Under the pieces are notes generated by a model. It had not been told where the DNA came from. It ran no database searches and saw only the letters and a list, made by a program, of their open reading frames with translations. Source: JALZAI01 sp038207565 (GTDB lineage Bacteria > Actinomycetota > Actinomycetes > Mycobacteriales > Jatrophihabitantaceae). Taken from it: a DNA stretch of 64,000 bases. Both the position numbers and the translations under genes were made by a program. The stretch covers positions 196,713 to 260,712 of the forward strand of contig JBBQZQ010000002.1 in the NCBI GenBank assembly GCA_038207565.1. Reading direction: 5' to 3'. Below, piece after piece: positions 8,578-17,474 of the stretch (within the stretch, counting starts at the first letter, position 1; each line of letters starts with the position of its first letter).

Positions 8578-9480
8578 ATGACCTATCACGATGTCCCAGG
8601 CAGCCGCTCCGACGCCGGCTTGCCTTCTCCTGCCGAACGCAACGGCATGCTCGAAACCATCGAAGCGCCGAATGATCGGCCGGACGACGCGATGCACCCT
8701 GGGCACGCGCGGCTGCAGGGACTGGAGACGCGCGACGTCTCGGCGTGGTTCGGGACCCACAAGGTGCTGGAAAGAGTGTCGCTGACAATGCACCCCGGCC
8801 GGGTCACCGCCCTGATCGGACCGTCCGGTTGCGGGAAATCCACCTACCTGCGCATCTTGAACCGCATGCACGAAATGGTGCGCGGCGCAGGCCTCGCCGG
8901 CGAGGTGCTTCTGGCCGGCGATGACATCTACTCGCGCGACCGTCGTCCGGCCGAAATTCGCCGCCGTATCGGCATGGTGTTCCAGAAGCCGAATCCGTTT
9001 CCCACGATGTCGATCTTCGACAATGTCGCGAGCGGGCCGAAACTCGCCGGCGTCAAGGTAGGTGACAAGGCAGCGCTCGTCGAGCGCAGTCTGCGCTCGG
9101 CGGGGCTTTGGGCAGAGGTCCAGAACCGGTTGCGCAGCCCCGGTGGGGCGCTGTCGGGCGGTCAGCAACAGCGGCTGTGCATCGCGCGCGCCCTGGCGCT
9201 CTCCCCGGACGTACTGCTCATGGACGAACCGTGCTCGGCCCTCGACCCCACCTCGACTCGGCGCATCGAAGAGACGCTGGCCGAGCTGGAGGGTCAGGTG
9301 ACGATCGTCATCGTCACGCACAATATGCATCAGGCAGCGCGCGTCTCGGATAGTTGCGCGTTTTTCCTCGCCACGCACGACACACCTGGTCACATCGTCG
9401 AGGCCGGTCCTACGCGCCAGATCTTCGAGTCGCCGCACGACCCCCGGACGGCTGACTACGTGAACGGTCGCTTCGGCTGA
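8578..9480 (+). CDS. pstB: Phosphate ABC transporter ATP-binding protein PstB
   Basis: A 300-residue cytoplasmic ATPase that drives PstCA. It contains the Walker A motif GPSGCGKST, the PstB-typical YLRILNRMHEM, the Q-loop MVFQKPNPFPTMSIFDNV, the ABC signature LSGGQQQRLCIARALA, Walker B LLMDEP and the switch His in VTHNMHQA. The first 50 residues are an extra hydrophilic leader. I use the ATG at 8578, preceded by GAAAGG; an in-frame GTG at 8536 would add 14 residues. It is the last gene of the Pst unit, and no phoU follows. Confidence 0.92.
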   Translation: MTYHDVPGSRSDAGLPSPAERNGMLETIEAPNDRPDDAMHPGHARLQGLETRDVSAWFGTHKVLERVSLTMHPGRVTALIGPSGCGKSTYLRILNRMHEMVRGAGLAGEVLLAGDDIYSRDRRPAEIRRRIGMVFQKPNPFPTMSIFDNVASGPKLAGVKVGDKAALVERSLRSAGLWAEVQNRLRSPGGALSGGQQQRLCIARALALSPDVLLMDEPCSALDPTSTRRIEETLAELEGQVTIVIVTHNMHQAARVSDSCAFFLATHDTPGHIVEAGPTRQIFESPHDPRTADYVNGRFG

Positions 9481-9574
9481 GGCGTGCCGTCAACACTGAC
9501 TTCGACACTCACCCTCGAGGTGCACACGTAACGAGACGGCCCTGATGCCACTGCGCAGGTGCACGCCATCGTGG

Positions 9575-10690
9575 TCAAGGCCGGCTAGGTTCGGTCGAGG
9601 CGGACCCCCCGGCACGAGGGCAGGGTGCCTGTTGGTGTTCTTGCCCGGGCGGGGTGCTGATTGATGTCGAGGCCGGGGCGAGGGGGTCATGCCTGCTGGT
9701 AGATCTGTGTGGGGCCTTGGCTTGGACGAGCCGGGAGATGCGCTCAGCGGAAGGCAGTACCCGCCCGAGGCGAACGACAGCGCGGCCGAGGCCAACCGTC
9801 TTGTTATGCATGAGCAGGATGTAGGCGAGGATGGTGAAGGCTGATCCGGACGACAATGTGCCGTTGCGTCCCGCATGGATGGTGAGGATCAGAATGGCGC
9901 AGGTGGACACGCCCAGGATGGCGTGGACTACCAGGGTCGTGGCCCCTTCGACGCGGGTGGCCTTGGACTTTGCGGTTCGGGTGGCCGGGCCTGTTTGCGA
10001 GACGGCGGCTGCCCCGTTGAAGAATTGATGGAGGTCTTCGGTGAGTTCGCCCTCGCGCTGCCGAGACCTTCGGATGATCATCGATGAACGCCAGGCACCT
10101 ACCGCGCCGGCAGTGATCGTGGCGAGTCCGCCCAGCAGGAACACCATGCCGATGAGCGGATCGATGAGCATCACGATCACGGCGACGCCGAGGAAGAACC
10201 CACCGTTTCGGGTCATGCCGATCAGAATGGATTTCGTCCCGGTTTTCACCCGCGCAATGTCGGTGGTAACCGTCGAGATGAGGTCGCCGGCTTGTTGGCC
10301 GCGTTGCACCGCCCCAGGCAGGCGCTGCAGTGCCGCCTGCTGCGCTCCGCGCGCGAAGCCGATCGAGTAGCGGGTGAACTCCTGTCGCTGCAGCGATTCG
10401 GACAGGCCCCACATGAGGACGATGAGAGCAAACGCGGCGACGAGCCACACGACGGGATCACCGATCCGCGGAATGAGGGTGAGCACGGTTTCACCCCGAG
10501 TTGTGGTGTTGTGCTGAAACACAATTTCCATGACTCCCCGTAGCGGCCAAGGGAAAGCCAGCCGTACGGTGACAAGCACGGTGGTTGCCAGTCCACCCCG
10601 GATCAGGTGGGCTCGGAAGGGTCTGCCGAAGGGCAGTAGGACTCGCAACGCTGCCCCGGCCCGCCGAAGAGTAGTGCGGACCTGTGTCAT
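9575..10690 (-). CDS. ABC exporter-type transmembrane domain without ATPase domain
   Basis: A 371-residue protein from the ATG at 10690, which overlaps the stop of the upstream gene; the open frame extends further but only through that neighbour. It has the six-helix type I exporter domain: a first helix near residue 35, the intracellular stretch around GQQAGDLISTVTTDIARVKTGTKS, and a last helix before LGRVLPSAERI. In normal half-transporters a nucleotide-binding domain of about 230 residues follows. Here the protein runs into about 50 Pro/Ser/Arg-rich residues and stops, and no Walker A, signature or Walker B is present nearby. It is probably a 3'-truncated exporter for the polymer made by the two upstream genes, and likely inactive unless another ATPase serves it. 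Confidence 0.6.
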   Translation of the reverse strand: MTQVRTTLRRAGAALRVLLPFGRPFRAHLIRGGLATTVLVTVRLAFPWPLRGVMEIVFQHNTTTRGETVLTLIPRIGDPVVWLVAAFALIVLMWGLSESLQRQEFTRYSIGFARGAQQAALQRLPGAVQRGQQAGDLISTVTTDIARVKTGTKSILIGMTRNGGFFLGVAVIVMLIDPLIGMVFLLGGLATITAGAVGAWRSSMIIRRSRQREGELTEDLHQFFNGAAAVSQTGPATRTAKSKATRVEGATTLVVHAILGVSTCAILILTIHAGRNGTLSSGSAFTILAYILLMHNKTVGLGRAVVRLGRVLPSAERISRLVQAKAPHRSTSRHDPLAPASTSISTPPGQEHQQAPCPRAGGSASTEPSRP

Positions 10691-11757
10691 GCGGTGAGCC
10701 GCAGCTCGTCGCGAAGCCAGTCCACTGCGACGGTTGTCGCGGTGCCGGGATTGTAGAAGAGGTCGTGGGCGATGGCTTGCCTGACGTCGGACTGCGCTGC
10801 CGGATTGTCGAGCCCATCCGCGATGCAACGTTCGGCGTCGGACACGTTACCTGCGATCACGCCGCCCTTGCGCCCCCAGGTTTCCAGATCGAGGCGGTCG
10901 TCCTCCGCGGCCGCTGCCGTGAGGAGTTCCGGCACATCGAGAAAGACCAGCGGGCGATCGAGCAGGAGGTACTCGTTGGCGATTGAGGACGCATCGCTGA
11001 TCAGCAGGTCACACGCATGCAGCGCCGGCATGGCGTCGGACGCGCGCACCAGGCGAAGATGGTCGGTTTCGAGCGGGCCCAACCGCTCGAACCAGTCGAT
11101 CGAGGCTTTGGCATGATCGTGTGGTTTCACCAGGAAGTCGTACTCGGTGGACATGCTCATCCGTTTGACCAAGTCCTCGCCGAACGTTTCCAGCGAGTTG
11201 TGGTGAGCTCCGGTCGGTGCGTACAGCACCACCGGCCGTTCACCGGACAGGCCGAGCTCGGCCAGTGTCGCTGCTCGGTCCAGGCTGCCGTCCAGTAAAC
11301 GATCGGTCTTGGGGAAGCCGATGCGCACGCCGCGCGGATCATCGGGGCGCAGGACGTCTCGCTGCGACAACCTCCGGTGCTGGTAAGGACCAAGGACGAA
11401 GTATCGGTCGTAACTGTCCTGCTCGGTGCGGACGGCGCGGTTACGAAATGACAACCCGTGAAACATCTCGATGCACAGTGCGTAACTACGCGGCTTGATG
11501 GGCTTGGTGTTCGAGCAGATCAGAATGTCGACATCGACATCGGCGACATCAGCGATATCGATGACGCTGTGCGGTGGCAGCCCGAACCGGTCATACATCG
11601 CTGCGGTGTCGTGTGCTCGCCGGTCCTCCGAATCCTGGTAGCGGATCCCGCCGGACACCAGGACCTCGACTCCCGGTTCCGCGGCGAGGGTTTCGAACAG
11701 CGGCTGGAAGCAGACGAAGTGCACCGGGGCGTAGCCAGTGAACAAGATGCGCGTCAT
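10687..11757 (-). CDS. CDP-glycerol glycerophosphotransferase-like enzyme
   Basis: A 356-residue protein resembling the GT-B-fold domain of TagB/TagF polymerases, which transfer glycerol-phosphate or similar units from CDP-activated donors to a growing wall polymer. Motifs include IGFPKTDRLLDG, VLYAPTGAHHNS, FLVKPHDH and SDASSIANEYLLLDRPLVFL, equivalent to the SDYSS...E.LLLD..I.F donor-site motif. It is translationally coupled on both sides (ATGA overlaps) to the nucleotidyltransferase upstream and the ABC transmembrane protein downstream. It most likely acts at the cytoplasmic face of the membrane. The actual polyol is unknown. Confidence 0.8.
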   Translation of the reverse strand: MTRILFTGYAPVHFVCFQPLFETLAAEPGVEVLVSGGIRYQDSEDRRAHDTAAMYDRFGLPPHSVIDIADVADVDVDILICSNTKPIKPRSYALCIEMFHGLSFRNRAVRTEQDSYDRYFVLGPYQHRRLSQRDVLRPDDPRGVRIGFPKTDRLLDGSLDRAATLAELGLSGERPVVLYAPTGAHHNSLETFGEDLVKRMSMSTEYDFLVKPHDHAKASIDWFERLGPLETDHLRLVRASDAMPALHACDLLISDASSIANEYLLLDRPLVFLDVPELLTAAAAEDDRLDLETWGRKGGVIAGNVSDAERCIADGLDNPAAQSDVRQAIAHDLFYNPGTATTVAVDWLRDELRLTA

Positions 11758-12521
11758 CCGGCCACCGCCGCTTCACGGGGCAACATCGACCCCGACCATC
11801 GAGATCGTTGGCCGAAGGCCTCCAGGGACTCGATCGCGGGCCAGATTTCAGTGCGGGCGCGGACCAGGTCCTCCGGGTAGTCGATCTCCACCCATGGCAG
11901 CCCGGCGACATCGACGCCGACGATCCGATGGGCGGCGGCGACAGAGCTCACCGCCGCCCCGAGCCAGTCACGCTGATGGCCACGGTCGATCAGCCCGGCC
12001 GCGGCATCGAAAACGGCGTCAGCAACAGTCGCGCTCAGATGCAGCAACCCGACGTTCTCGCCTTCGGTCTGCTGCTGCGGCAACTGCTTGCTCATGCCGA
12101 CCAGTCGGCCATCCCGAAGGGATACCTTCATATGTTCCTCCTCCTCGCCCGAGGCGGAATCGAAGGCGAGCGCGCTGCCTCCCACTTCGAGTACGCGTCT
12201 GAGCACCTCGAACGGAAACAGCACGTCGCTGTTGAGGACCACCACGTCACCCTGGACCGCCGGGCGGGCCAGGTGGAAGGAGTACAGGCTGTTGGTGTCG
12301 GCGTATCGGTCGTTGACCACGAAGGTCGCCGCACCGAACGCCGCCGCACGCACCTCCTCGTGCCGGTAACCCACAACGACGGTGATGTCCTCGACGCCGG
12401 CTCGCCGCATCGTGTCGAGCTGAATTCGCAGCAGCGTCGCTCCGTCCACCCGCGCCACGCACTTCGGTGATCGCGTCCTCAATCGCGACCCGCAGCCGGC
12501 TGCCAGAATTAGTCCATCCAT
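11754..12521 (-). CDS. Sugar- or polyol-phosphate nucleotidyltransferase
   Basis: A 255-residue Rossmann-like nucleotidyltransferase. The ATG at 12521 follows GGAG at good distance, and the nucleotide-binding motif LILAAGCGSRLRTRSPKCV starts four residues in; an in-frame start at 12593 adds 24 residues without homology. NSDVLFPFEVL is the metal-binding Asp region, and WVEIDYPEDLVRAR is the second active-site motif typical of CTP:phosphocholine or inositol-phosphate cytidylyltransferases. It probably makes the CDP-linked donor used by the next gene, which overlaps its stop. Confidence 0.8.
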   Translation of the reverse strand: MDGLILAAGCGSRLRTRSPKCVARVDGATLLRIQLDTMRRAGVEDITVVVGYRHEEVRAAAFGAATFVVNDRYADTNSLYSFHLARPAVQGDVVVLNSDVLFPFEVLRRVLEVGGSALAFDSASGEEEEHMKVSLRDGRLVGMSKQLPQQQTEGENVGLLHLSATVADAVFDAAAGLIDRGHQRDWLGAAVSSVAAAHRIVGVDVAGLPWVEIDYPEDLVRARTEIWPAIESLEAFGQRSRWSGSMLPREAAVAG

Positions 12522-13039
12522 TTTGGTGCTCCAGTCAAACCATCGTAAATCGACATGAATTTCGAATGAAATCTTGGGATTGTCAGTCGTCAATCGGCCT
12601 CAGTCCGGCAGACCTGAGGGGGAATCGCCAGAACAACAGGAATGAGTTCAGCTGCGCAGTCGGCTGCGTCTAGCCGGCGTTCCCACGACCATCCGACACG
12701 CCCGAACCTTCGACCTGGGATCGATCCACGAAAAGCTCAGGTGGTCGAAGGTCGTGACAACCCCGGCGACCGCATGACCCGGCCGGGGACAACGCCCAGG
12801 AGTTGGTGCCGGTAGTGTCTGGACGCTCGAGTTGATCTCGAGTTCCGATCCCCACGCACCCTCATCGGCACGCTAGCGGTGAGCCGCCCCCAGGTCGACG
12901 CAATGCCGATGCCCGCCGTGCTGGCTAATACGCCTCGGCCCTTCGGCTCGTCCTGCCGAGCGGACGTTCGGCGGCACCAGGATCGTGGACCTGCCAACGC
13001 GAAATTGGGACGGATGTGGCGTGCTGTTGGCTGACGGCC
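12522..13039 (-). other. Intergenic region with hairpins (518 bases)
   Basis: No convincing gene. It must hold the promoter of the leftward nucleotidyltransferase operon and the 3' end of the YceH gene. Two inverted repeats are visible: CCTTCGACC at 12709-12717 with GGTCGAAGG at 12743-12751 (25-base loop), and CCCCGGC at 12761-12767 with GCCGGGG at 12782-12788. The second looks like a terminator stem. Confidence 0.5.
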
Positions 13040-14266
13040 TCACGTGCGCGTCGGTGGGTTGGGCTTGCGGGCGAGGACGTAGAGGCGCTGGGTGGTTTCG
13101 CCGCGGGGGGTGAGCGGGCCGCGGAGGTACCACTCGACGTCGAGGAGGCCGGCTCGCTCTACGGCGGTGACAACGTCGGCGGGGTCGTGCAGGACGAAGT
13201 CGAGGTCGATGTCGTGGCCGAACCAATCGGTGACGGTGCGTACGTCGGCGCCGGCGTGCAGGGCGAGCACGAGCCAGCCGTTCGCGCGCAGGGGTCGGGC
13301 GAGCGAGTCGATCGCTGCGGGCAGTTCGGACGCGGCGAGGTGGATGAGTGAGTACCACGCAAGGACGGCGCCCCACCCGTCGTGGGTGGTGGGACGCATC
13401 AGCCGGCGCAGGTCGCCGACCTGGTAGCTGATGCCGGGGTGGCGGCGGCGGGCCTGGCCCACCATCTCCGGGCTGACGTCAAGACCGGTTGCGTCTGCCC
13501 CCGCCTCGGCCAGGAACGCGGCGACGTGACCCGGGCCGGTGCCGACCTCGATCACCGGCGCACCGTCGGACAGCTCGACCACCCGGCGCAGCAACCACGT
13601 TTCGAAGGGCAGGCCGACGAGTTCGTCGCTGAGTTGCTCGGCATAGGACGCGGCGATGGTGGCGTAGGCTGCGCGGACCTTCGCATCGCGCACCTCGGCC
13701 CCGGCGTCGAGCACCGACTCGCGGTCGACGGGTATCGGGCCGGCAGCTGCCTCGGGCGACCCGACCGGGCCGAGCAGATGGATCCAACGGCTGTCCTGCT
13801 GACCCGGTTGGCGCGAAAGCTCGCGCACCATCGCCGCGTCCCCAGCGGCCATGCGAGCAAGACACGCCTCCACCTCGCTACGGTCGGAGAAGCGGTGCAG
13901 CCGCTCGGTGCGGGTCTTGAGCGCTCCGACGGACTGCGGCCCGCGCAGCAACAACACCGTGAGCAGTGCCCGCTCGTCCGGTTCGATCCCGCGTCGCTGA
14001 GCGAACGTCTGGACGTACTTCACCGTGCGGCTGCCCGCGCCCTGCCAGATGAGCGCAGCCAGGTCCTTGTCCTTGAGCAGGCGCAGCGCCCGATGCACCT
14101 GCTCCTCGTCATAGTCGACGACGGGCTCTCGGCTGCTGGTCTGGTTGCACGCGGTTCGCACGGAGTTGATGCTCATCGGGTACGACCCGGGGACGGTGAT
14201 CTCCTTCTCCAGCAGGCTGCCTAGCACGCGCTGTTCGACGGCATCGAGCACCGGCAGGTCGGCCAC
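13040..14266 (-). CDS. YceH/DUF480 winged-helix protein fused to SAM methyltransferase
   Basis: A 408-residue two-domain protein. Residues 1-170 match the YceH (DUF480) family with its tandem winged helices: LDAVEQRVLGSLLEKEITVP, YPMSINSVRTACNQ, SREPVVDYDEEQVHRAL, RGPQSVGALKTRTERLH. Residues about 185-400 are a class I methyltransferase with motif I VIEVGTGPGHVAAFLAE, acidic LDVSPEMV and a C-terminal YVLARKP strand. Stand-alone YceH is about 215 residues, so this is a true fusion and not a frameshift. Substrate unknown. It starts 36 bases from, and divergent to, the decayed kinase gene. Confidence 0.85.
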   Translation of the reverse strand: MADLPVLDAVEQRVLGSLLEKEITVPGSYPMSINSVRTACNQTSSREPVVDYDEEQVHRALRLLKDKDLAALIWQGAGSRTVKYVQTFAQRRGIEPDERALLTVLLLRGPQSVGALKTRTERLHRFSDRSEVEACLARMAAGDAAMVRELSRQPGQQDSRWIHLLGPVGSPEAAAGPIPVDRESVLDAGAEVRDAKVRAAYATIAASYAEQLSDELVGLPFETWLLRRVVELSDGAPVIEVGTGPGHVAAFLAEAGADATGLDVSPEMVGQARRRHPGISYQVGDLRRLMRPTTHDGWGAVLAWYSLIHLAASELPAAIDSLARPLRANGWLVLALHAGADVRTVTDWFGHDIDLDFVLHDPADVVTAVERAGLLDVEWYLRGPLTPRGETTQRLYVLARKPNPPTRT

Positions 14267-14301
14267 GACGCCGAGGCTAGCCGAACGGCCACATCAGCCT
14301 C

Positions 14302-14892
14302 GTGCTGATGTCGGCTGCGATCGGCGCGCAGACGGTTCTGCAGCACAAGGGTGTCGGAAATTTCGTCTTCGGCCTCATCTTCGCTGTCGGCGTATGGGCG
14401 GTGGGCCGGGCCGTCCGGGCTCGGACGAAAGAGAATCGCGTGCTACAGGTGCGGGCCGTTGATCTGGTGAAGGAGCGGGACGCCAGCGACCGAGAGGCGG
14501 CCGCCGAGGAGCGCGGCCGGATCGCTCGCGAGCTGCACGATGTCATCTCACACTCGGTCAACGTAATGGTGGTGCAGGCAGGTGCCGCCGAGCAGATGGT
14601 CGACCTCGACCCGCCACGGGCCGCCGATGCCGTGCGCGTGGTACAGGCGGCCGGCCGAGAGGCCATCGGCCAGCTGGCGCACCTGCTGGGCATCCTGCGC
14701 GACGGCGGCGAAGAGGTGGGGCTTGCGCCCGAGCCCGCCATCCGTGACGTCCGGACGCTCATCGCCTCGGCGGCGGAAGCCGGACAGCCGGTCCAGCTCC
14801 GCGTGGAAGGAAAGGCGCACCGGCCGGCTCCCGGAGCGGAGCTGTCCCGCTTCCGCATCGTGCAGGAGGCGCTGACCAACGTTACGGCGTAG
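14302..14892 (+). pseudogene. Remnant of a NarL-family sensor histidine kinase
   Basis: The 196 codons cover the last transmembrane segment (GVGNFVFGLIFAVGVWAVG), a short coiled coil and the HisKA_3 dimerisation box with the phospho-acceptor His (GRIARELHDVISHSVNVM), then the beginning of the ATPase domain (FRIVQEALTNV), where it stops. The other N-terminal helices and nearly the whole HATPase domain are missing, so it cannot bind ATP. The response-regulator remnant follows 38 bases later. The pair is clearly a decayed two-component system; full-length relatives have about 380-420 residues. Confidence 0.75.
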
Positions 14893-14930
14893 CCACCGCC
14901 AGGGCGGGGCGCGGCATGCAGTGCGCCGTC

Positions 14931-15585
14931 ATGCATCGCGACCCGCTCCTGCTGATCGCGGATGACCAAGCGCTGGTCCGGGCCGGCTTCCGGATGATCT
15001 GGAGGCGGCCGGAGACATGACCGTAGTTGCCGAAGCGCAGACCGGCGAACAGGCGGTCGAGCTCGCGGGGTCGGCGTCACCCGAGGTCGTGCTGATGAAC
15101 ATCCGAACGCCGGGCGTCAACGGGTTGGAGGCGACACGCAGGCTGCGCAAGAGCTCGTCGGCGCCCGCCGTCCTGATCCTCACTACGTTCGACACCGACG
15201 TGTACGTCTATCAGGCGCTCAAGGCGGGCGCCGCAGGCTTCCTGCTCAAGTCCGCGCCCCCGGCCCGTCTCGTCGAGGCAGTGCGGACGGTCCATTCCGG
15301 GGAAGCACTGTTGGCGCCGAGCGTGACGAAACGGCTGATCGAGTCCTACGTCCAGCGCGCTGAGACGCGCAGCACGCCACCCGAGCCCGCGCGTCTGACC
15401 GGCCGGGAACGGGAGGTTCTGGTCTTGCTGGCCCAGGGCAGGTCCAACAGCGAGATGACGGGGTTGCTCTTCTTGAGCGAGGCAACGGTGAAGACCCACG
15501 TCAACCACGTCTTGACCAAGCTGGGCGTGCGCGACCGGGTTCAAGCGGTGGTCTTGCCTACCAGGCCGGGATCGCCGACGAGTGA
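14931..15585 (+). pseudogene. Frameshifted LuxR-type response regulator
   Basis: The ancestral frame starts at ATG 14931 (LLLIADDQALVRAGFRMI). One base is missing at 14999, shifting to the frame that continues LEAAGDMTVVAEAQTGEQAV from 14999 onward. A second one-base loss near 15557 breaks the end of the HTH domain: restoring a G would give VVLAYQAGIADE and a stop at 15583-15585. The phospho-acceptor position reads VVLMNIRTPG (Asn encoded at 15098), not the usual Asp. The LuxR HTH (REREVLVLLAQGRSNSEMTG, SEATVKTHVNHVLTKLGVRD) is otherwise intact. The open frame 15017-15823 could still yield a partial protein, but phosphotransfer is lost. Two indels plus the Asn strongly suggest a pseudogene; sequencing error is less likely. 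Confidence 0.78.
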
Positions 15586-15910
15586 CGTTGGATCCGACGA
15601 GCCGAATCCGTTGGTTTCGATGCAAACCCTGCCGGCCGCGACGGAAGGTGGTCGATCTGCGCACGAACTTCATGCCTATGACGCAGGGGTCGGTTGCCAA
15701 ATCGTTCAATTCAAGGATTTACTTTTGGACGGCTGCCACACATCTGTCGTTCAGGACTCGCGGCGGCCCGTCGAGGGCTCGACTTTATCGCTGAGTCCGG
15801 CTTGGTCGTGCTCACGAGACTGACTCCTGTCACTCCGTCAGCAGATTGCCCGGGGCCCCGGGGGTTTTCAGTACAGCCTGAGTGAGGGGACCGGCAGTCG
15901 CGATTCGAGG
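15586..15910. other. Intergenic region (325 bases) with a GC palindrome
   Basis: No gene is supported; the tail of the frameshifted regulator frame runs through it to 15823. A 14-base palindrome CCCGGGGCCCCGGG lies at 15849-15862 and is followed by GGTTTTC, so it may end rightward transcription. Confidence 0.45.
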
Positions 15911-16786
15911 CTAGGTCAGAGTGAGACCGAACGCAGGCGACAGGTACTCGGTGGTGCAGCCCGATCGGATACACGGTGCATGGCTGAGCGTGGTGAGCAG
16001 CCGGGTGAGTGAGTAGTGAGTGAGTGGAGCCCTGACCACATGCGCCGACTGCGACGGGTGAATGACCGTGGTCAGCACGCTGTCGGCGGACTGGCCGCCG
16101 GCTTCGTCCGCAGTGACGATCACTGCCAGATGACCGCTACGCCAGTCAGTCGAGGCGTAGATCAGGGTGAGCCAGTTCTTGAGCCAGTGGTCCGCGGTGG
16201 CCAGTGAGCCGTCGTGCGCGTCGTTGTTCAGGTTCGGGGTCAGCTCGCCCACTTTCGGGAGGGTGCCGTTCACAATGTCACTGTGCAGCCTGCCCGACCG
16301 GGTAGTGCCGGAGGGGACGTCGTTGGCGGTGCACGCCCTACGGTGAAGCGTGTCGTAGGCCCACGGGTTGTGCTTCACCGCATACGGGAATCGCGAGACG
16401 AGCGCACAGTTGGCCGGCATCGACTCCTGGTAGGAACGCGCGGTGTAGCCGTGCGCCAAGGCAGTGGAGAACACGGTCGCGCCGGGTTGGTGGTGCACGC
16501 TCGGCGGTAGATCATCTTTTACGCCGAACGTGGAGCCGTACGCGATCGCGAGGTAGTTCGGCAACGACGGGTGGGTTATCGCGGTGTAATGCGTGGCGTA
16601 GCCGAACTTCCTGGCCTGCGCATACAGATACGGCATTCCTATCTGCATCTGCGCGAGGGAATGGTTCTCCTCGATGATGACCAGCACCTTGCTGATCTTC
16701 GGTGTCGCGGCAGCTGCCGTTACTGGGGCGCCAAGGGTCAGGGACGCGAGTGCGGCGGCAGCAATGAGGCAGGGTGTAGGGCGCAT
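15911..16786 (-). CDS. Secreted phosphoesterase, acid phosphatase family
   Basis: A 291-residue exported hydrolase of the AcpA/SapM-like phosphoesterase family, which splits phosphomonoesters or phosphatidylinositol phosphates outside the cell. The start at 16786 is preceded by AGAGG. The signal peptide covers residues 1-27 (AAAALASLTLGAPVTAAAA). Active-site motifs are VLVIIEENHS near the mature N-terminus, ITHPSLPNYLAIAYG with the nucleophile-region Ser/Asn, PNLNNDAHDGS, and VTADEAGG, the conserved D-E metal site. Six Cys suggest disulfides. With the Pst cluster 6 kb away it fits phosphate scavenging. A perfect 20-base inverted repeat lies directly upstream. Confidence 0.85.
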   Translation of the reverse strand: MRPTPCLIAAAALASLTLGAPVTAAAATPKISKVLVIIEENHSLAQMQIGMPYLYAQARKFGYATHYTAITHPSLPNYLAIAYGSTFGVKDDLPPSVHHQPGATVFSTALAHGYTARSYQESMPANCALVSRFPYAVKHNPWAYDTLHRRACTANDVPSGTTRSGRLHSDIVNGTLPKVGELTPNLNNDAHDGSLATADHWLKNWLTLIYASTDWRSGHLAVIVTADEAGGQSADSVLTTVIHPSQSAHVVRAPLTHYSLTRLLTTLSHAPCIRSGCTTEYLSPAFGLTLT

Positions 16787-16804
16787 GCGAACCTCTAGTG
16801 TCGG

Positions 16805-16861
16805 TGGTTGCGATTACGCGACGGGGGCATTTCGGCGGCCACCGTCGCGTAATCGCAACCA
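16805..16861. repeat. Perfect 20-base inverted repeat upstream of the phosphatase gene
   Basis: Arms at 16805-16824 and 16842-16861 are exact reverse complements (core GGTTGCGATTACGCGACGG) around a 17-base spacer. It begins 18 bases upstream of the phosphatase ATG and lies between that gene and the truncated TetR gene. It could be an operator for the TetR protein, an attenuator in the phosphatase leader, or a fossil insertion end. The sequence alone does not decide. Confidence 0.85.
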
Positions 16862-16959
16862 TGCGGGTCATCGCCGAATGTGCTGGCGACCGACCGTATC
16901 GTCGCATGAGAGCCGCGCGATGAGGTCTGACCGGGAACAAGCGCGCGGTGAAGACTGGC

Positions 16960-17330
16960 TGGCTATGCCGTGGATGGTGCGGCCGCCGGATGCGGCGCGG
17001 AAACCACTTCTGGCTGGCGGGGTCCAGATCGGCCCGGTACTCCAGGAAGACGTCGGCGAGCTCCGTCAATAGCTGGCGTTGTTGGGCGAGAGTCGGCGGA
17101 TCGTTCACCCGCGCAGCGTCGAGTGTCGCGGTCAGTGTCTGGATGTAGAAAGCCACCACGCCGGTCAGCAACTCGGCCTTGGAGTTGAAGTGGTGCAGTA
17201 CAGCGCCCCGCGTGACCCCGACCGGAGCACCGATCTCCTCCATCGTCGCAGTTCGGTAACCCCGCGCGCAGAATGTCGAGAGCGCCGAGCGCCTCAGCGC
17301 TACCCGCGAGTGTTCGGCATGGACGCGCAT
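16960..17330 (-). pseudogene. TetR-family regulator, N-terminal remnant
   Basis: From ATG 17330 the frame gives a good TetR DNA-binding domain: ALSTFCARGYRTATMEEIG, then APVGVTRGAVLHHFNSKAEL, and the start of the ligand domain (LLTELADVFLEYRADLD). After about 125 residues the similarity is lost, and the open frame runs on to 16512, overlapping the phosphatase gene in another frame with Arg/Pro-rich sequence. Full TetR proteins have 190-220 residues. I therefore call it a truncated gene. The end at 16960 is approximate. Confidence 0.6.
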
Positions 17331-17474
17331 GCAACAGCTCCTCACGGACATCGGACGTGGCTCTTCGGCCTCCTAGTCCTTATCGGCACCGTTGCACCAG
17401 ACTCAAACGGACTGGTCAGTGAACTCGGCTTGCCCGTGCGGATCGACGAGCGGCCGATCGTCGATCTGCTGGCG

